Shown: positions 1-8,380, counted from the stretch's first letter. The stretch: 17,528 nt of DNA from CADEFF01 sp964569315 (GCA_964569315.1 CAZMUZ010000082.1:1-17528); one strand, 5' to 3'. Numbers and translations are program-made. Notes: generated by a model not told the origin, from the sequence alone.

Positions 1-498
1 ATGACCTTCGAGGAGCATCGCGGACCGATCGCCGGCAAGCGCATCGCCTGGATCGGCGACGGCAACAACATGGCGACCTCCTGGACCCATGCCGCGGTGC
101 GGTTCGGCTTCGAGCTCGCCATCGCCTGTCCGCGCGAGCTGATGCCGCCGCGCCAGGTGCTGGGCTGGGCCGCGAACGAAGGCGGGAAGGTCACCGTCAC
201 CGATCGCCCGGAGGACGCGGTGAAGGGTGCGGATGGCGTCGTCACCGACGTCTGGGTCTCGATGGGAAACGGCGACGCGGTCGGCCGCCATGTGCTGCTG
301 GCGCCCTTCCAGGTGACCGAGCCGCTGATGGCGAAGGCGCGGCCGGATGCCGTCTTCCTGCATTGCCTGCCGGCCCATCGCGGCGAGGAGGTGACGGCCG
401 AGGTCATCGACGGCCCGCGCTCGGTCGTCTGGGACGAGGCGGAAAACCGGCTTCATGCGCAGAAGGGCATCCTGCTCTGGTGCTTCGGCAAGGCTTGA
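1..498 (+). CDS. argF: Ornithine carbamoyltransferase, C-terminal part (5' end outside window)
   Basis: Transfers the carbamoyl group of carbamoyl phosphate to ornithine to make citrulline in cytosolic arginine biosynthesis. The frame is open from the first base. The visible 165 residues are the ornithine-binding half: a WIGDGNNMATSW strand near residues 17-28 that matches the family GDxNNM segment, the catalytic HCLPAHRGEEV motif near residues 120-130, and a C-terminal helix with DEAENRLHAQKGIL. The full family length is about 305 residues, so the Met at base 1 is internal (it corresponds to the T-x-x-E-H segment) and the true start lies upstream of the window. The TGA stop overlaps or immediately precedes hslO, so the two are probably co-transcribed. 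Identity is secure; only the 5' end is missing. Confidence 0.95.
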   Translation: MTFEEHRGPIAGKRIAWIGDGNNMATSWTHAAVRFGFELAIACPRELMPPRQVLGWAANEGGKVTVTDRPEDAVKGADGVVTDVWVSMGNGDAVGRHVLLAPFQVTEPLMAKARPDAVFLHCLPAHRGEEVTAEVIDGPRSVVWDEAENRLHAQKGILLWCFGKA

Positions 499-1460
499 GC
501 GCGGCGGTGGTGCTGCCCGACCACAACGCCGACGACAGGATCCTGCCGTTTCAGATCGAAGCGACCCAGCTTCGCGGCCGGCTGGTGCGGCTCGGCCCGC
601 TGGTGGACGAGATCCTGCGCCATCACCGCTATCCGAAGCTGGTCGCGACCCGCCTCGCCGAGGCGCTGGCGCTGACGGCGGCGCTCGCAGCCGCGCTCAA
701 ATATGACGGCATCTTCACGCTGCAGATCAAAGGCGACGGGCCGGTCCGGCTGCTGGTCGCCGATGCGACGAGCGCCGGCCAGATGCGGGGCTATGCGCAG
801 TTCGACGAAGCGGCGGTGACGGCGCTCGCCTCGCAGGACGCCGATCCGTCGGTGCCGCGGCTCTTCGGCGCCGGCTATCTCGCCTTCACGGTGGACCAGG
901 GGCCGCATACCGAGCGCTACCAGGGCATCGTCGAGCTCGAGGGCGCCACGCTCGCGGAATGCATCCATGCCTATTTCCGCCAGTCGGAGCAGCTCGAGGC
1001 GGCGATCCTGATCGCGGCGCGGCCGCCCGTCGGCGAGACGGCGGAGAATGCGGGCTGGCGCGCCGGCGCCCTGATGCTGCAGCGCCTGCCGCCGGAAGGC
1101 CCCGACGAGACCGAGCGCGAGGACGCCGAGGAGAGCTGGCGGCGCGCCGTCACGCTGATGGGAAGCTGCAGCACGGCCGAGCTCACCGATCCGGGCCTGC
1201 CTTCGGAGGATCTGCTCTATCGGCTGTTCCACGAGGACGGCGTGCGGGTGTTCCGGCCGATTCCGCTGAAGGCGGAATGCCGCTGCTCGCGCGCGCGCGT
1301 CGAGCGGGTGCTGGCCTCGCTCGGCGCGGCGGACCTCGAGGATATGAAGATCGAGGGACGTATCTTCGTGACCTGCGAGTTCTGCGGCCGCAGCTACGAT
1401 TTCAGCGAAGCGGATCTCGCGGCCCTGCCGGTCGCTCCGGAGGACGCTGCCGACTCTTGA
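495..1460 (+). CDS. hslO: Hsp33 redox-regulated holdase chaperone
   Basis: Cytosolic chaperone that is activated by oxidation and binds unfolding proteins. The N-terminal domain is recognisable from the ILPFQIEATQLRGRLVRLG segment. The C-terminal redox switch is complete: a CRC pair at about residues 262-264 and a CEFC pair at about 294-297 give the family's CxC...CxxC zinc site. About 321 residues fits the family. The start is uncertain. No ATG lies at the right place. The reading frame can begin at TTG 495, which overlaps the argF TGA as TTGA, or at GTG 507 or GTG 510. An AAGG at 490-493 is too close for 495 and slightly far for 507. Argument for 495: stop/start overlap is typical of coupled genes. 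Function is secure, the start is not. Confidence 0.9.
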   Translation: MSAAVVLPDHNADDRILPFQIEATQLRGRLVRLGPLVDEILRHHRYPKLVATRLAEALALTAALAAALKYDGIFTLQIKGDGPVRLLVADATSAGQMRGYAQFDEAAVTALASQDADPSVPRLFGAGYLAFTVDQGPHTERYQGIVELEGATLAECIHAYFRQSEQLEAAILIAARPPVGETAENAGWRAGALMLQRLPPEGPDETEREDAEESWRRAVTLMGSCSTAELTDPGLPSEDLLYRLFHEDGVRVFRPIPLKAECRCSRARVERVLASLGAADLEDMKIEGRIFVTCEFCGRSYDFSEADLAALPVAPEDAADS

Positions 1461-1494
1461 CGCTTGCCGGGGAGCCGTCGCAGGCTCGCGGGCC

Positions 1495-2103
1495 ATGATC
1501 GCTCCGGTCGAGTTTCCGCGCCGCCTGCTCATCGCGATCCTGTCGCTTTTCCTCCTCGTTCCGCTCGCCGGCTGCGACATGCCGCCGCGCCGCGAGAGCT
1601 TCGCCGATCTCACCTTCCAGCATCTCCCGCCGATCCGGCTCGACGTCGCCCGGATTGAGGTGGTCGAAGCCTATCGTCGCTCGGCCGATCCGAACCGCAT
1701 CGAGAACGATTTCCCGACCCATCCCGGGGTCGGGGCGGCGCGCTGGGGGCGCGACCGGCTGCAGGCCGTGGGCGCCGACGGCCTCGCCCGTTACACGGTG
1801 CTGGAGGCGAGCGTGGTGGCGACGAAACTGCCGCGCACCACCGGCCTCGTCGGCGCCTTCACGCAAGACCGGTCCGACCGCTATGACGCGCTGCTGCAGG
1901 TGCGGCTCGAGGTGAACAACCGGGCCGGCGCGCAGTCCGGGGTCATCACCGCTGAGGCGCGCGACACGGCGACGGCGACGGAGGATATGACGCTGAATCA
2001 GCGCGAGCAGCTCTGGTTCGCGATGACGCAACGGCTGCTGGACACGCTCAACGCCGAGCTCGAGAAGCAGATTAATGCCCATTTCGGCATGTTTCTGCGC
2101 TGA
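1495..2103 (+). CDS. Small putative lipoprotein of unknown function
   Basis: A 202-residue protein with a lipoprotein signal: basic PRR, a hydrophobic stretch at residues 11-24, and a lipobox LAGC with Cys27 as the predicted lipidated residue. It is therefore probably anchored in a membrane facing the periplasm. I do not recognise a named domain. The mature part has an RLDVARIEVVEAYR segment, a central V/T-rich beta-like portion and a C-terminal helix ending LEKQINAHFGMFLR. It lies 34 nt after hslO on the same strand and could share its transcript. The Shine-Dalgarno is weak (GCAGG about 10 nt upstream). It converges with the DUF1513 gene, with only 10 nt between the stops. The gene is judged real because of the clean signal and spacing; the function is unknown. 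Confidence 0.8.
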   Translation: MIAPVEFPRRLLIAILSLFLLVPLAGCDMPPRRESFADLTFQHLPPIRLDVARIEVVEAYRRSADPNRIENDFPTHPGVGAARWGRDRLQAVGADGLARYTVLEASVVATKLPRTTGLVGAFTQDRSDRYDALLQVRLEVNNRAGAQSGVITAEARDTATATEDMTLNQREQLWFAMTQRLLDTLNAELEKQINAHFGMFLR

Positions 2104-2110
2104 AAAGCGC
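2097..2110. other. Short stem-loop at convergent gene ends
   Basis: GCGCT, a GAAA loop and AGCGC form a perfect 5-bp stem that covers the lipoprotein stop codon, a few bases from the end of the opposing DUF1513 gene. It is short and lacks a T-run. It may slow polymerase at the convergent junction, but this is weak evidence. Confidence 0.2.
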
Positions 2111-2113
2111 CGC

Positions 2114-3232
2114 TCAGATCGCGATCAGATGGTTGTCCCAGCTCCAGTCGCCGAGGCTCGCGGCGAGCGGACGTAGCTCTTCGGCGCCGACCGGCGACAG
2201 TTCGACACCGCTGTTTCCCGAGGTCAGCATGAATTCGCCCGCCGCGGCGGTGGGTGCCACGCCGCAGACGTCGGACATGGCGCGCCGCCCGAGATAGCGG
2301 CCCGAGAGGCGGTCCCAATAGGCGACCATGCCGCCATGCGGGCTGGTGGCGGCCACCACCGTGCCGTCGCGGTCGAGCTCGATCGAGCCCACATAGTTGG
2401 CGAGCGCGCCGAGATCGGTTTCCGGCATGTCGAGGAAGCGCGCCTTGCCGTCGGGCTCGAGCAGCCCGACCAGCGGCGGCAGGTCGAAGGGGTCGCCCTG
2501 GGACTGGCAGCCGAAGGCGACGGTGCCGTCGGCCGAGGCGGCGAGGTGACGGATGCTGAGGGTCTTGAGCGCGGGTCCGAAATCGACCTCGTTCAGGAGC
2601 TCGCCCGTTGCCGGGCGCACCGTCACCAGGCTCGGCGCCATGCTGTCGGGATTGAGGATCTCGCGGCCGGTATCCGGATGGGTGCGGATGCCGCCATTGG
2701 CGATCACCATGCGGTCGGTGCCGGGCAGATAGGCGAGGTCATGCGGGCCGATGCCGAAGCTCGGCTGCTCGCCGAGCCGGCGGTAGCCGTCCGTCGCGTC
2801 ATAGATGCCGAGCCGGCCGTCGCCGGTCGCGACCAGGTTCTCGCTCGCATAGAGCCGCTTTCCGTCCGGCGAGAAGGCGCCATGGCCGTAGAAATGCCGC
2901 CCCGCCGCCGCCCTGACCGTCTGCCGGAGCTCGCCCTTCTCGCGCCCGATCCGGACGAACCAGAGCCCGGGCCGCCGGGCGAAGACCAGCAGCTCGTCGC
3001 CATCTGGATGCAGCAGGATGTCGTGGCCGCGGCCGGGTAGGGCCGTGGCGAAGCGAAGCGCGCCTGCCTTGTCGAAGCCGGCCACCCAGTAGCCGCCCGC
3101 CGCATCGGCGCAAGCGCCGACATAGAGGAGCGAAGCGGCGGCGTGCGAATCGGCGCTGCCGCGGCGGGGCGCCAAGGCGGCGCCCAGCGCCGCGCCGACG
3201 CCGATCAGAAATCGCCTGCGATCAATCGCCAT
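2114..3232 (-). CDS. DUF1513 family protein, Tat-exported, iron-cluster associated
   Basis: A 372-residue predicted periplasmic protein. The N-terminus has a twin-arginine signal (DRRRFLIGVGAALGAALAP, residues 4-22). The rest looks like a repeated beta-propeller-type protein with blades such as HDILLHPDGDELLVFAR, GAFSPDGKRLYASEN and ASADGTVAFGCQSQGDP. This matches DUF1513, a family known as the last gene of imelysin iron-regulated clusters; its biochemical role is not established. It is the last gene of the five-gene minus-strand operon. Its ATG overlaps the end of imelysin B by 11 nt, and its own Shine-Dalgarno is weak, which suggests translational coupling. A surface scaffold or metal-handling role would be guesswork. 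Confidence 0.88.
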   Translation of the reverse strand: MAIDRRRFLIGVGAALGAALAPRRGSADSHAAASLLYVGACADAAGGYWVAGFDKAGALRFATALPGRGHDILLHPDGDELLVFARRPGLWFVRIGREKGELRQTVRAAAGRHFYGHGAFSPDGKRLYASENLVATGDGRLGIYDATDGYRRLGEQPSFGIGPHDLAYLPGTDRMVIANGGIRTHPDTGREILNPDSMAPSLVTVRPATGELLNEVDFGPALKTLSIRHLAASADGTVAFGCQSQGDPFDLPPLVGLLEPDGKARFLDMPETDLGALANYVGSIELDRDGTVVAATSPHGGMVAYWDRLSGRYLGRRAMSDVCGVAPTAAAGEFMLTSGNSGVELSPVGAEELRPLAASLGDWSWDNHLIAI

Positions 3233-4313
3233 CGAGACTGTTGAACCCCAGCGTCACGCCGAGCACGGTCGGCACGGTCGCATTCGAGAGGTCGCGCGCC
3301 ACCCGCACCTGCTGCCGGATCAGGGCGAGCTCAGTGCGGCCCGCCGGCTCCAGCGCGAGCGGCCCGAAATCCGGCGGCAGCGCGTCCGTCAGCACGATTC
3401 CCTCATCGAGCGCCGCCAGGATCGGCGCTGCATCGGGCGCGTCGCCGATCAGCAGCCGGGTCAGCGCGCGCGCGGCCTCGAGATCGAGCTGAAGCGCGCG
3501 GGAGGAGCGGGCGCTGCGCCGTCCCTCGGCGAGGGCCGGCCGCGCGAGCTCCGCGCTCTCGCCCATGATGGCGTCGAGCTTCATGTCGCCGACGAGCTGA
3601 TAGATCGAGAGCAGATCGGTCGCGATGCGGGTCACCATGAGCTTCGCCCTGGCGGGGTCGCCGGTGCCGAGCGAGGCGACGGGTCCGTCCGGCGCCGACC
3701 ATTCGAGCGATACCTCGCCTGCAATGGTGGCGAGGCTGGTCGCGATCAGCTTGCCGGCGGCGCAGCGTTTCGCGGCTTCGGGGCCCTTCGCCAGCGCCTT
3801 GCGGTTCTCCGGGTCGAACAGCAGCCGCTCGAGGGCGGAGAGGCCCTGGCCCGCGACGCTCGTTTGGGCGAAGGCCTCGGGCGTCATGCTGTCGAGATCG
3901 TCATGGGCGAGAAGGGCGGTCAGCGCCTTGTCGACCGCGTTCTTCCGCTCGGGCCAATGCGCCATGCGCTCGTAGCGCACGCCGATGCCGATCGGGCCGT
4001 AATGCAGGATCTCGATCGCCGACCAGGCATCGGCGGTCTCGTAATAGGCATGGTCGAGCGCCGCGATGTCGGCGCCCTGCCTGCAGAAACGGTCCCAGGC
4101 GTCGCGCTCGGCGGCCGCGTCGGTCGCGAGCTCCGTGTAGCGCGGCAGCACGAATTCCTGCGCGACCTTGAGGGCGATGGGCTGCAGGTCGGACGGTGCC
4201 GCGGGGGCGCCGGTCGGAACGAGGAAGGGGAGGATGGCGACGACCAGCAGCAATCCGACGGACCGTCGCGCAGGGCGGCGGCCGCTGGCCGTTCCGGATG
4301 CCGGGTGATGCAT
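3222..4313 (-). CDS. Imelysin family protein B (second imelysin of the iron cluster)
   Basis: A 363-residue exported protein. The start at ATG 4313 is preferred because it gives a signal peptide (RRPARRSVG, then a hydrophobic stretch to about residue 34, cleavage near APAAP) and lies 13 nt after the stop of the di-heme gene. The imelysin (peptidase M75-like) fold is indicated by a DAWSAIEILHYGPIG segment near residue 95 and by the C-terminal VPTVLGVTLGFNSLDGD, typical of the second imelysin in these clusters. The position equivalent to the imelysin GxHxxE site reads GLSALE (about residues 157-162), so the His is missing. This suggests it does not bind metal like imelysin A. The stop overlaps the DUF1513 start. 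Despite the peptidase label, no protease activity should be assumed. Confidence 0.87.
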   Translation of the reverse strand: MHHPASGTASGRRPARRSVGLLLVVAILPFLVPTGAPAAPSDLQPIALKVAQEFVLPRYTELATDAAAERDAWDRFCRQGADIAALDHAYYETADAWSAIEILHYGPIGIGVRYERMAHWPERKNAVDKALTALLAHDDLDSMTPEAFAQTSVAGQGLSALERLLFDPENRKALAKGPEAAKRCAAGKLIATSLATIAGEVSLEWSAPDGPVASLGTGDPARAKLMVTRIATDLLSIYQLVGDMKLDAIMGESAELARPALAEGRRSARSSRALQLDLEAARALTRLLIGDAPDAAPILAALDEGIVLTDALPPDFGPLALEPAGRTELALIRQQVRVARDLSNATVPTVLGVTLGFNSLDGD

Positions 4314-4326
4314 GGATCTGCCCACG

Positions 4327-5568
4327 TCAGAGGCCTGAAACATATTCGAGCAGGCGCACACGGTCCTGCGGCGAAAGCGCACTGAAGCGAGCGCGGCTGC
4401 CCGCCGCCTCGCCGCCATGCCAGCCGATGGCGGCCGCGACATCCGCGGCCCGGCCGTCATGCAGGAGGCCGGCGCCCGCGGCGAGGGCGCCGGAGAGCCC
4501 CCAGAGCGGCGCCGTCCGCCATTCCGCCGGTGCCACGCCGGGCTCGGTCGCCCCGCCATCGAGCCCCGACCCCATGTCGTGCAGCAGCAGGTCGGTGAAG
4601 GCCGGCACCGGGCTGCCGTCGGCCGCCGCGAGCGCCGGCCTGTGGCAGGCGGCGCAGCCGGTCTCGGCGAAAAGCCCGCCGCCCGCCGCGGGGCCGGCTG
4701 GTTTCGCTGGCGGCACCGCCGCCAGATACTGCGCGAGCATGGTCACGATTTCGGGCGCGATCTCCGGTTCGGCCGCGGTGCCGCCATGCGGGCCGGCGAT
4801 GCAGGCAGCCTCGGTCGGGGTGCAATCGCCGGCGGGGGCGGGCCGCGCGGCCGTGCCCATGCCGAGATCGAGCGAGAAGGCGATGGCGACCTGGTCCGCG
4901 AGCGTGGCGCTCGAGGCCTTCCAGCCGAACCGGCCGATGCTCCCATCCGGAAGCTCGTGGGTGCGGCCCGTCACGCCGTCGCCGTCGCTATCGGTCGGGT
5001 CGGCGCCCGCGCGGATCGCCTCGGCCGGCAGGGCGGCCAGCAGCCCGAGCCCGCGCAAGGCCGGCGCCACCCGCAGGCCCGTGCGCGTCGCGGCGGCGAA
5101 GGCCCCGGCGGCGAGATCGGCGGCGATCACCGTCCTCCCGTCTTCTGCCAGCAGCAACCGGCCTTCCGGCGTGAAGCCCGGCACGGCCGCGGTCTGGAGC
5201 TGGAGCCCATAGACCGGGTCGGGCCGGCCTTCGGCATCGCTCAGCCGCAGCAGGACGGAGGGCGCGACCCTGCCCTCGCCCTCCGGCGGCGCCATCGCCT
5301 GGCGCTCGAGCCCGCCATGACAGGCGACGCAGGCGCGCGCATTGAAGAGCGGCCCCAGCCCGTCATTGGCGCGGGTGGAGGAGGGGGCGGGAACCCAGGC
5401 GCGCTCGAAGAGCGCCCGGCCGATCGCGACATCGAGGCGGTCGGCCGCCGTGCCGCCGCCGAGCGCCGCGGGTGCGGCGAACAGGGTCGACAGCGCGAGG
5501 AGCAGAGCCGCGGCAAGCGCGCGGTTCGTGGCCCTGCCCCCGATCCGCTTCAGACGACGTTCACCCAC
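4327..5568 (-). CDS. Periplasmic di-heme cytochrome c, DUF1111 / thiol-oxidoreductase-like
   Basis: A predicted periplasmic redox protein of about 413 residues with two covalent c-type heme sites, CVACH near residues 80-84 and CAACH near 305-309. Between them is a DSDGDGVTGR acidic loop followed by IGRFGWKA, typical of the di-heme DUF1111 family often annotated as thiol oxidoreductase or peroxidase-like. A hydrophobic signal segment (ALAAALLLALSTLFAAPAALG) precedes the mature protein. The start is ambiguous: GTG 5568 overlaps the multicopper oxidase stop by 19 nt and gives a sensible signal n-region. ATG 5607 would add 13 residues inside the conserved 3' end of the oxidase gene. Located between the oxidase and imelysin B, it could pass electrons from metal oxidation; that is inference. 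Confidence 0.87.
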   Translation of the reverse strand: MGERRLKRIGGRATNRALAAALLLALSTLFAAPAALGGGTAADRLDVAIGRALFERAWVPAPSSTRANDGLGPLFNARACVACHGGLERQAMAPPEGEGRVAPSVLLRLSDAEGRPDPVYGLQLQTAAVPGFTPEGRLLLAEDGRTVIAADLAAGAFAAATRTGLRVAPALRGLGLLAALPAEAIRAGADPTDSDGDGVTGRTHELPDGSIGRFGWKASSATLADQVAIAFSLDLGMGTAARPAPAGDCTPTEAACIAGPHGGTAAEPEIAPEIVTMLAQYLAAVPPAKPAGPAAGGGLFAETGCAACHRPALAAADGSPVPAFTDLLLHDMGSGLDGGATEPGVAPAEWRTAPLWGLSGALAAGAGLLHDGRAADVAAAIGWHGGEAAGSRARFSALSPQDRVRLLEYVSGL

Positions 5569-7013
5569 CCCATCATCCCGTGTTCGAGGTGCTCGAGGAT
5601 ATGGCAATGGAACATCCAGCGCCCCGGCGCGGCCACGAAGGCGACCTTGATCCGCTCCTTCGGCTGCAGCAGCACCGTGTCGGCGAAGAATCTCGGCAGC
5701 TCCTGCCGCGAGGCGGAGATCACCTCCATGGTCTGGCCGTGGAGATGGATGGGGTGCGGATGCGGCGTGCCGTTCATCAGCTCGAAGAGGTAGGAGCGGC
5801 CCGCGACCAGGGTCGCGAGCGGCGGCGGCAGCTTCGAATGATCGCCGGCGGGCCAGACCTGCTTGTTGATCGCCCAGAAGCTGTCGCCCCCGGCGCAGAG
5901 CGCATCGAGGAACACCCGGCTCATGGGGTCGTCGGGCGGCAGGCTGTCGAGATAGGCGGCGGGCGATCCCGCCGCGGCGCTGAAGCTGAAGGGCAGGGTC
6001 TCGGCTTCGGCCAGATCGGCGCGCGGCAAGCTCGGCGCATAGAGCGGCGACGGCGCGAAATCGCGCGCCGCCTTGCCCGATGGCTTCGCGGTGAAGCTGC
6101 CGAGCGTCCAGGGTTCGGCCGAGAAATAGTCCTTCACGGCGAAGGCGGCGCCGGCTTCCGGCGCGCGCACCAGAAGATCCACCCGCATGGCGGCGCCGAG
6201 CCGCCAGCTATCGAGCCGGAAGGGCTCGAGCGGATTGCCGTCGGTCGCGATCACATAGGCCTCGGCGCCCTCCACCCCGATCTGCAGCGACCGGGTGGCG
6301 TCGAGATTGAGGATGCGGAGCCGGATGTCGCCGCGGGCCGGGACCTCGGCGGCGAAGGCGGCCGCCGCATTGACCGTGCGGCGCGTGCCGAAGGTGCCGG
6401 CGCGGGCAGCACCTTCCGCCGTGCGGAACGGCAGCCAGCTCCCGTCCGCGGCGAGGCGCCAGTCCTTGTTGACGAGGACGATGTCGGCGTCGCTCGGCGC
6501 CGTCTCGTCGCCCTCGACGATCAGCACGCCGGCCATGCCGCGACCGACCTGGCCGGTCTCGTCGCAATGCGGATGGAAGAAGAAGGTGCCGGTATCGGGC
6601 GGCGTGAATTCGTAGAGGAAATCCTCGCCGGGCCGCACCGGCGGCTGCGTCACATATTGCACGCCGTCCATCGCGTTCGGCACGCGCACCCCGTGCCAGT
6701 GGATGGTGGTGTGCTCGCTAAGGCGGTTCTCCAGCCGCACGCGCAGGCTGTCGCCCTGCCGGATCCTGACGACCGGCAGGAGCGTCTCGTCGTAGCTCCA
6801 GACGGTGGAGACGGGCCCGTCGGGACCCAGAAGACGCGCCGGCCTCTCCGCCGCGATCAGGGAGAGCTCGTGGCGGACCGGGCCAGTCGCCGCCGGCCGC
6901 GGCGCCAGCCCCTCCGCCGCGCGGGCGGCGGAGGGGCGCCCCATCGGGCCCGCGAGCAGGGTCGAACCGGCAACCGCCAGGCAACCGCCGAGAAGCGTCC
7001 GTCGCGTCAGCAC
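5550..7013 (-). CDS. Periplasmic multicopper oxidase, possible ferroxidase/cuproxidase
   Basis: A 487-residue Tat-exported oxidase that should couple one-electron substrate oxidation to reduction of O2 to water. All four copper-ligand segments are visible: HWHG (about 105-108), HPHC (147-150), HPHPIHLHG (418-426) and HCHILEH (469-475, followed by GM), giving type 1, 2 and 3 copper ligands. The signal is TRRTLLGGCLAVAG. The start is set at GTG 7013 because it begins just before the twin-arginine motif and has AGG about 10 nt upstream. An upstream extension would run into the imelysin A coding region. It lies 16 nt after imelysin A and overlaps the di-heme gene, so it is inside the operon. The substrate cannot be told from sequence; Fe(II) is suggested by the neighbours, while Cu(I) or phenols remain possible. 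Confidence 0.9.
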   Translation of the reverse strand: MLTRRTLLGGCLAVAGSTLLAGPMGRPSAARAAEGLAPRPAATGPVRHELSLIAAERPARLLGPDGPVSTVWSYDETLLPVVRIRQGDSLRVRLENRLSEHTTIHWHGVRVPNAMDGVQYVTQPPVRPGEDFLYEFTPPDTGTFFFHPHCDETGQVGRGMAGVLIVEGDETAPSDADIVLVNKDWRLAADGSWLPFRTAEGAARAGTFGTRRTVNAAAAFAAEVPARGDIRLRILNLDATRSLQIGVEGAEAYVIATDGNPLEPFRLDSWRLGAAMRVDLLVRAPEAGAAFAVKDYFSAEPWTLGSFTAKPSGKAARDFAPSPLYAPSLPRADLAEAETLPFSFSAAAGSPAAYLDSLPPDDPMSRVFLDALCAGGDSFWAINKQVWPAGDHSKLPPPLATLVAGRSYLFELMNGTPHPHPIHLHGQTMEVISASRQELPRFFADTVLLQPKERIKVAFVAAPGRWMFHCHILEHLEHGMMGWVNVV

Positions 7014-7029
7014 GGATGCCGGCCTGCCA

Positions 7030-8301
7030 TCATTCGACGGCGGTGGGGTTGTCCAGGCTGTCGGAGCCCTCGACGTTGATGGCGAGGCCGAGCTGGGCGA
7101 CCAGACCCTCGATCGCGCGCGCCTGCAGGACGAGGCTGTCGACCCCCGCCTGCACCGCCGCATTCCCCTCGGTGTTGCCCTCGGCGATCATCTGGTCGTA
7201 GGCCTCCTTGCCGGAATCCGCCCGCTCCTTGATGGCGCCGAGCGCCCCGGTCGCCGTCTTCATGGCCGCCTCGACCGCCGCCGCCGCGTCCGCCGCGTTC
7301 GCCGCCGCATAGTCGGCGAAGCTTGCCCCTTCGACGACGCTGCCGTCGATGCGCGTATAGCGGCCGTGATAGATCGCGACCATTCCGGCCTCGTCATAGT
7401 AGTGCGAGTTGTGGGTGTTGTCGGAGAAGCAGTCATGCTCCTCCTCGGGGTCATGCAGCATGAGGCCGAGCTTCATCCGTTCCCCCGCGAGCTCGCCATA
7501 GGAGAGGCTGCCGAGGCCCGTGAGGATGGTGGCGAGCCCGTCGCTGTCGCTCTTGCCTTCGATCTCGGCCCGCGCGGCGCCGCCGGGCGCCCAGTCGCCG
7601 GCCATCGCCTTGAGATCGTCCACGAGAAGCTGCGAGGCCGCCTTGAGATAGGCGACGCGGCGCTCGCAATTTCCGTGGGTGCAGTCGGCGAGCGAGAAGT
7701 CGGTTGCCGGGCGGTTGCCGGCGCCGGGACCGGTTCCGTTCAGGTCCTGGCCCCAGAGCAGGAACTCGATCGCATGGTAGCCGGTCGCGACGTTGGCCTC
7801 GATGCCCTGCGCCTCCTGCAGCGTGTCGGCGAGGAGGGCCGGCGTGATGTCGGTGGTGTCGATGACGTCGTTGCCGATCCTGAGCGAGGTCGAGCCGATG
7901 ACGTTCGCCGTATAGAGCGGATTCTCGTCCGAGGTTTCGCCGTAGGCGCCGGTGTCGACATAGTCGATGAGGCCCTCGTCGAGCGGCCAGGCATTCACCT
8001 TGCCTTCCCACTCGTCGACGATCGCATTGCCGAACCGAAAGCCCTCGGTCTGCTGGTAGGGCGGCCGGGCGGCAAGCCAGGCCTTGCGGGCCGCGGCGAG
8101 CGTCGCGTCGGTCGGGTTTTCGGCGAGCGCATCGACGGCCTTCTGCAACGCTTCGGCGGTCGTCAGCGAATCCTCGTACATCGCCTGGGCGATATCGGCG
8201 TAGGTCGTGAGCACGGCCCGGGCGTCGGGTGCGGCGGCGGCGGCGGAGCTGCCGAGCAGGCCGATGGCCAGGCCCGCAGCGATGCGTCCAACGAAACTCA
8301 T
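7030..8301 (-). CDS. Imelysin family iron-regulated protein A (IrpA-like)
   Basis: A 423-residue exported protein, first gene of the operon. ATG 8301 has a good Shine-Dalgarno (GAGGGAG, 9 nt spacing) and begins a signal peptide ending near the AAAAAP at residues 20-25. The imelysin domain is clear: an ARPPYQQTEGFRFG segment near 78-91, the metal-site motif GYHAIEFLLWGQDLNG at about 174-189 carrying HxxE, and the HDCFSDNTHNSHYYDE segment typical of IrpA-type imelysins. Family knowledge: periplasmic or surface proteins induced by iron limitation and linked to iron uptake. The promoter region upstream carries a Fur/Mur-like palindrome, consistent with iron or manganese control. Aspartate/glutamate-rich stretches fit metal binding. 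Confidence in family is high; the exact ligand is unknown. Confidence 0.92.
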   Translation of the reverse strand: MSFVGRIAAGLAIGLLGSSAAAAAPDARAVLTTYADIAQAMYEDSLTTAEALQKAVDALAENPTDATLAAARKAWLAARPPYQQTEGFRFGNAIVDEWEGKVNAWPLDEGLIDYVDTGAYGETSDENPLYTANVIGSTSLRIGNDVIDTTDITPALLADTLQEAQGIEANVATGYHAIEFLLWGQDLNGTGPGAGNRPATDFSLADCTHGNCERRVAYLKAASQLLVDDLKAMAGDWAPGGAARAEIEGKSDSDGLATILTGLGSLSYGELAGERMKLGLMLHDPEEEHDCFSDNTHNSHYYDEAGMVAIYHGRYTRIDGSVVEGASFADYAAANAADAAAAVEAAMKTATGALGAIKERADSGKEAYDQMIAEGNTEGNAAVQAGVDSLVLQARAIEGLVAQLGLAINVEGSDSLDNPTAVE

Positions 8302-8380
8302 TTGCGGAATCTCCCTCAGCGCCACCGCGGATCCATCGCCTTGAGGACGACCGGCTGCAAAGCCTGGGCGGGGCAGCCAG

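Noticed and set aside
3222..4559. Longer start for imelysin B at 4559
   Set aside because: The added 82 residues overlap the di-heme gene out of frame and lack protein-like composition; ATG 4313 gives a proper signal peptide.
5472..7079. 535-codon plus-strand open frame
   Set aside because: Antisense shadow of the multicopper oxidase; Arg/Gly-rich with no domain signature.
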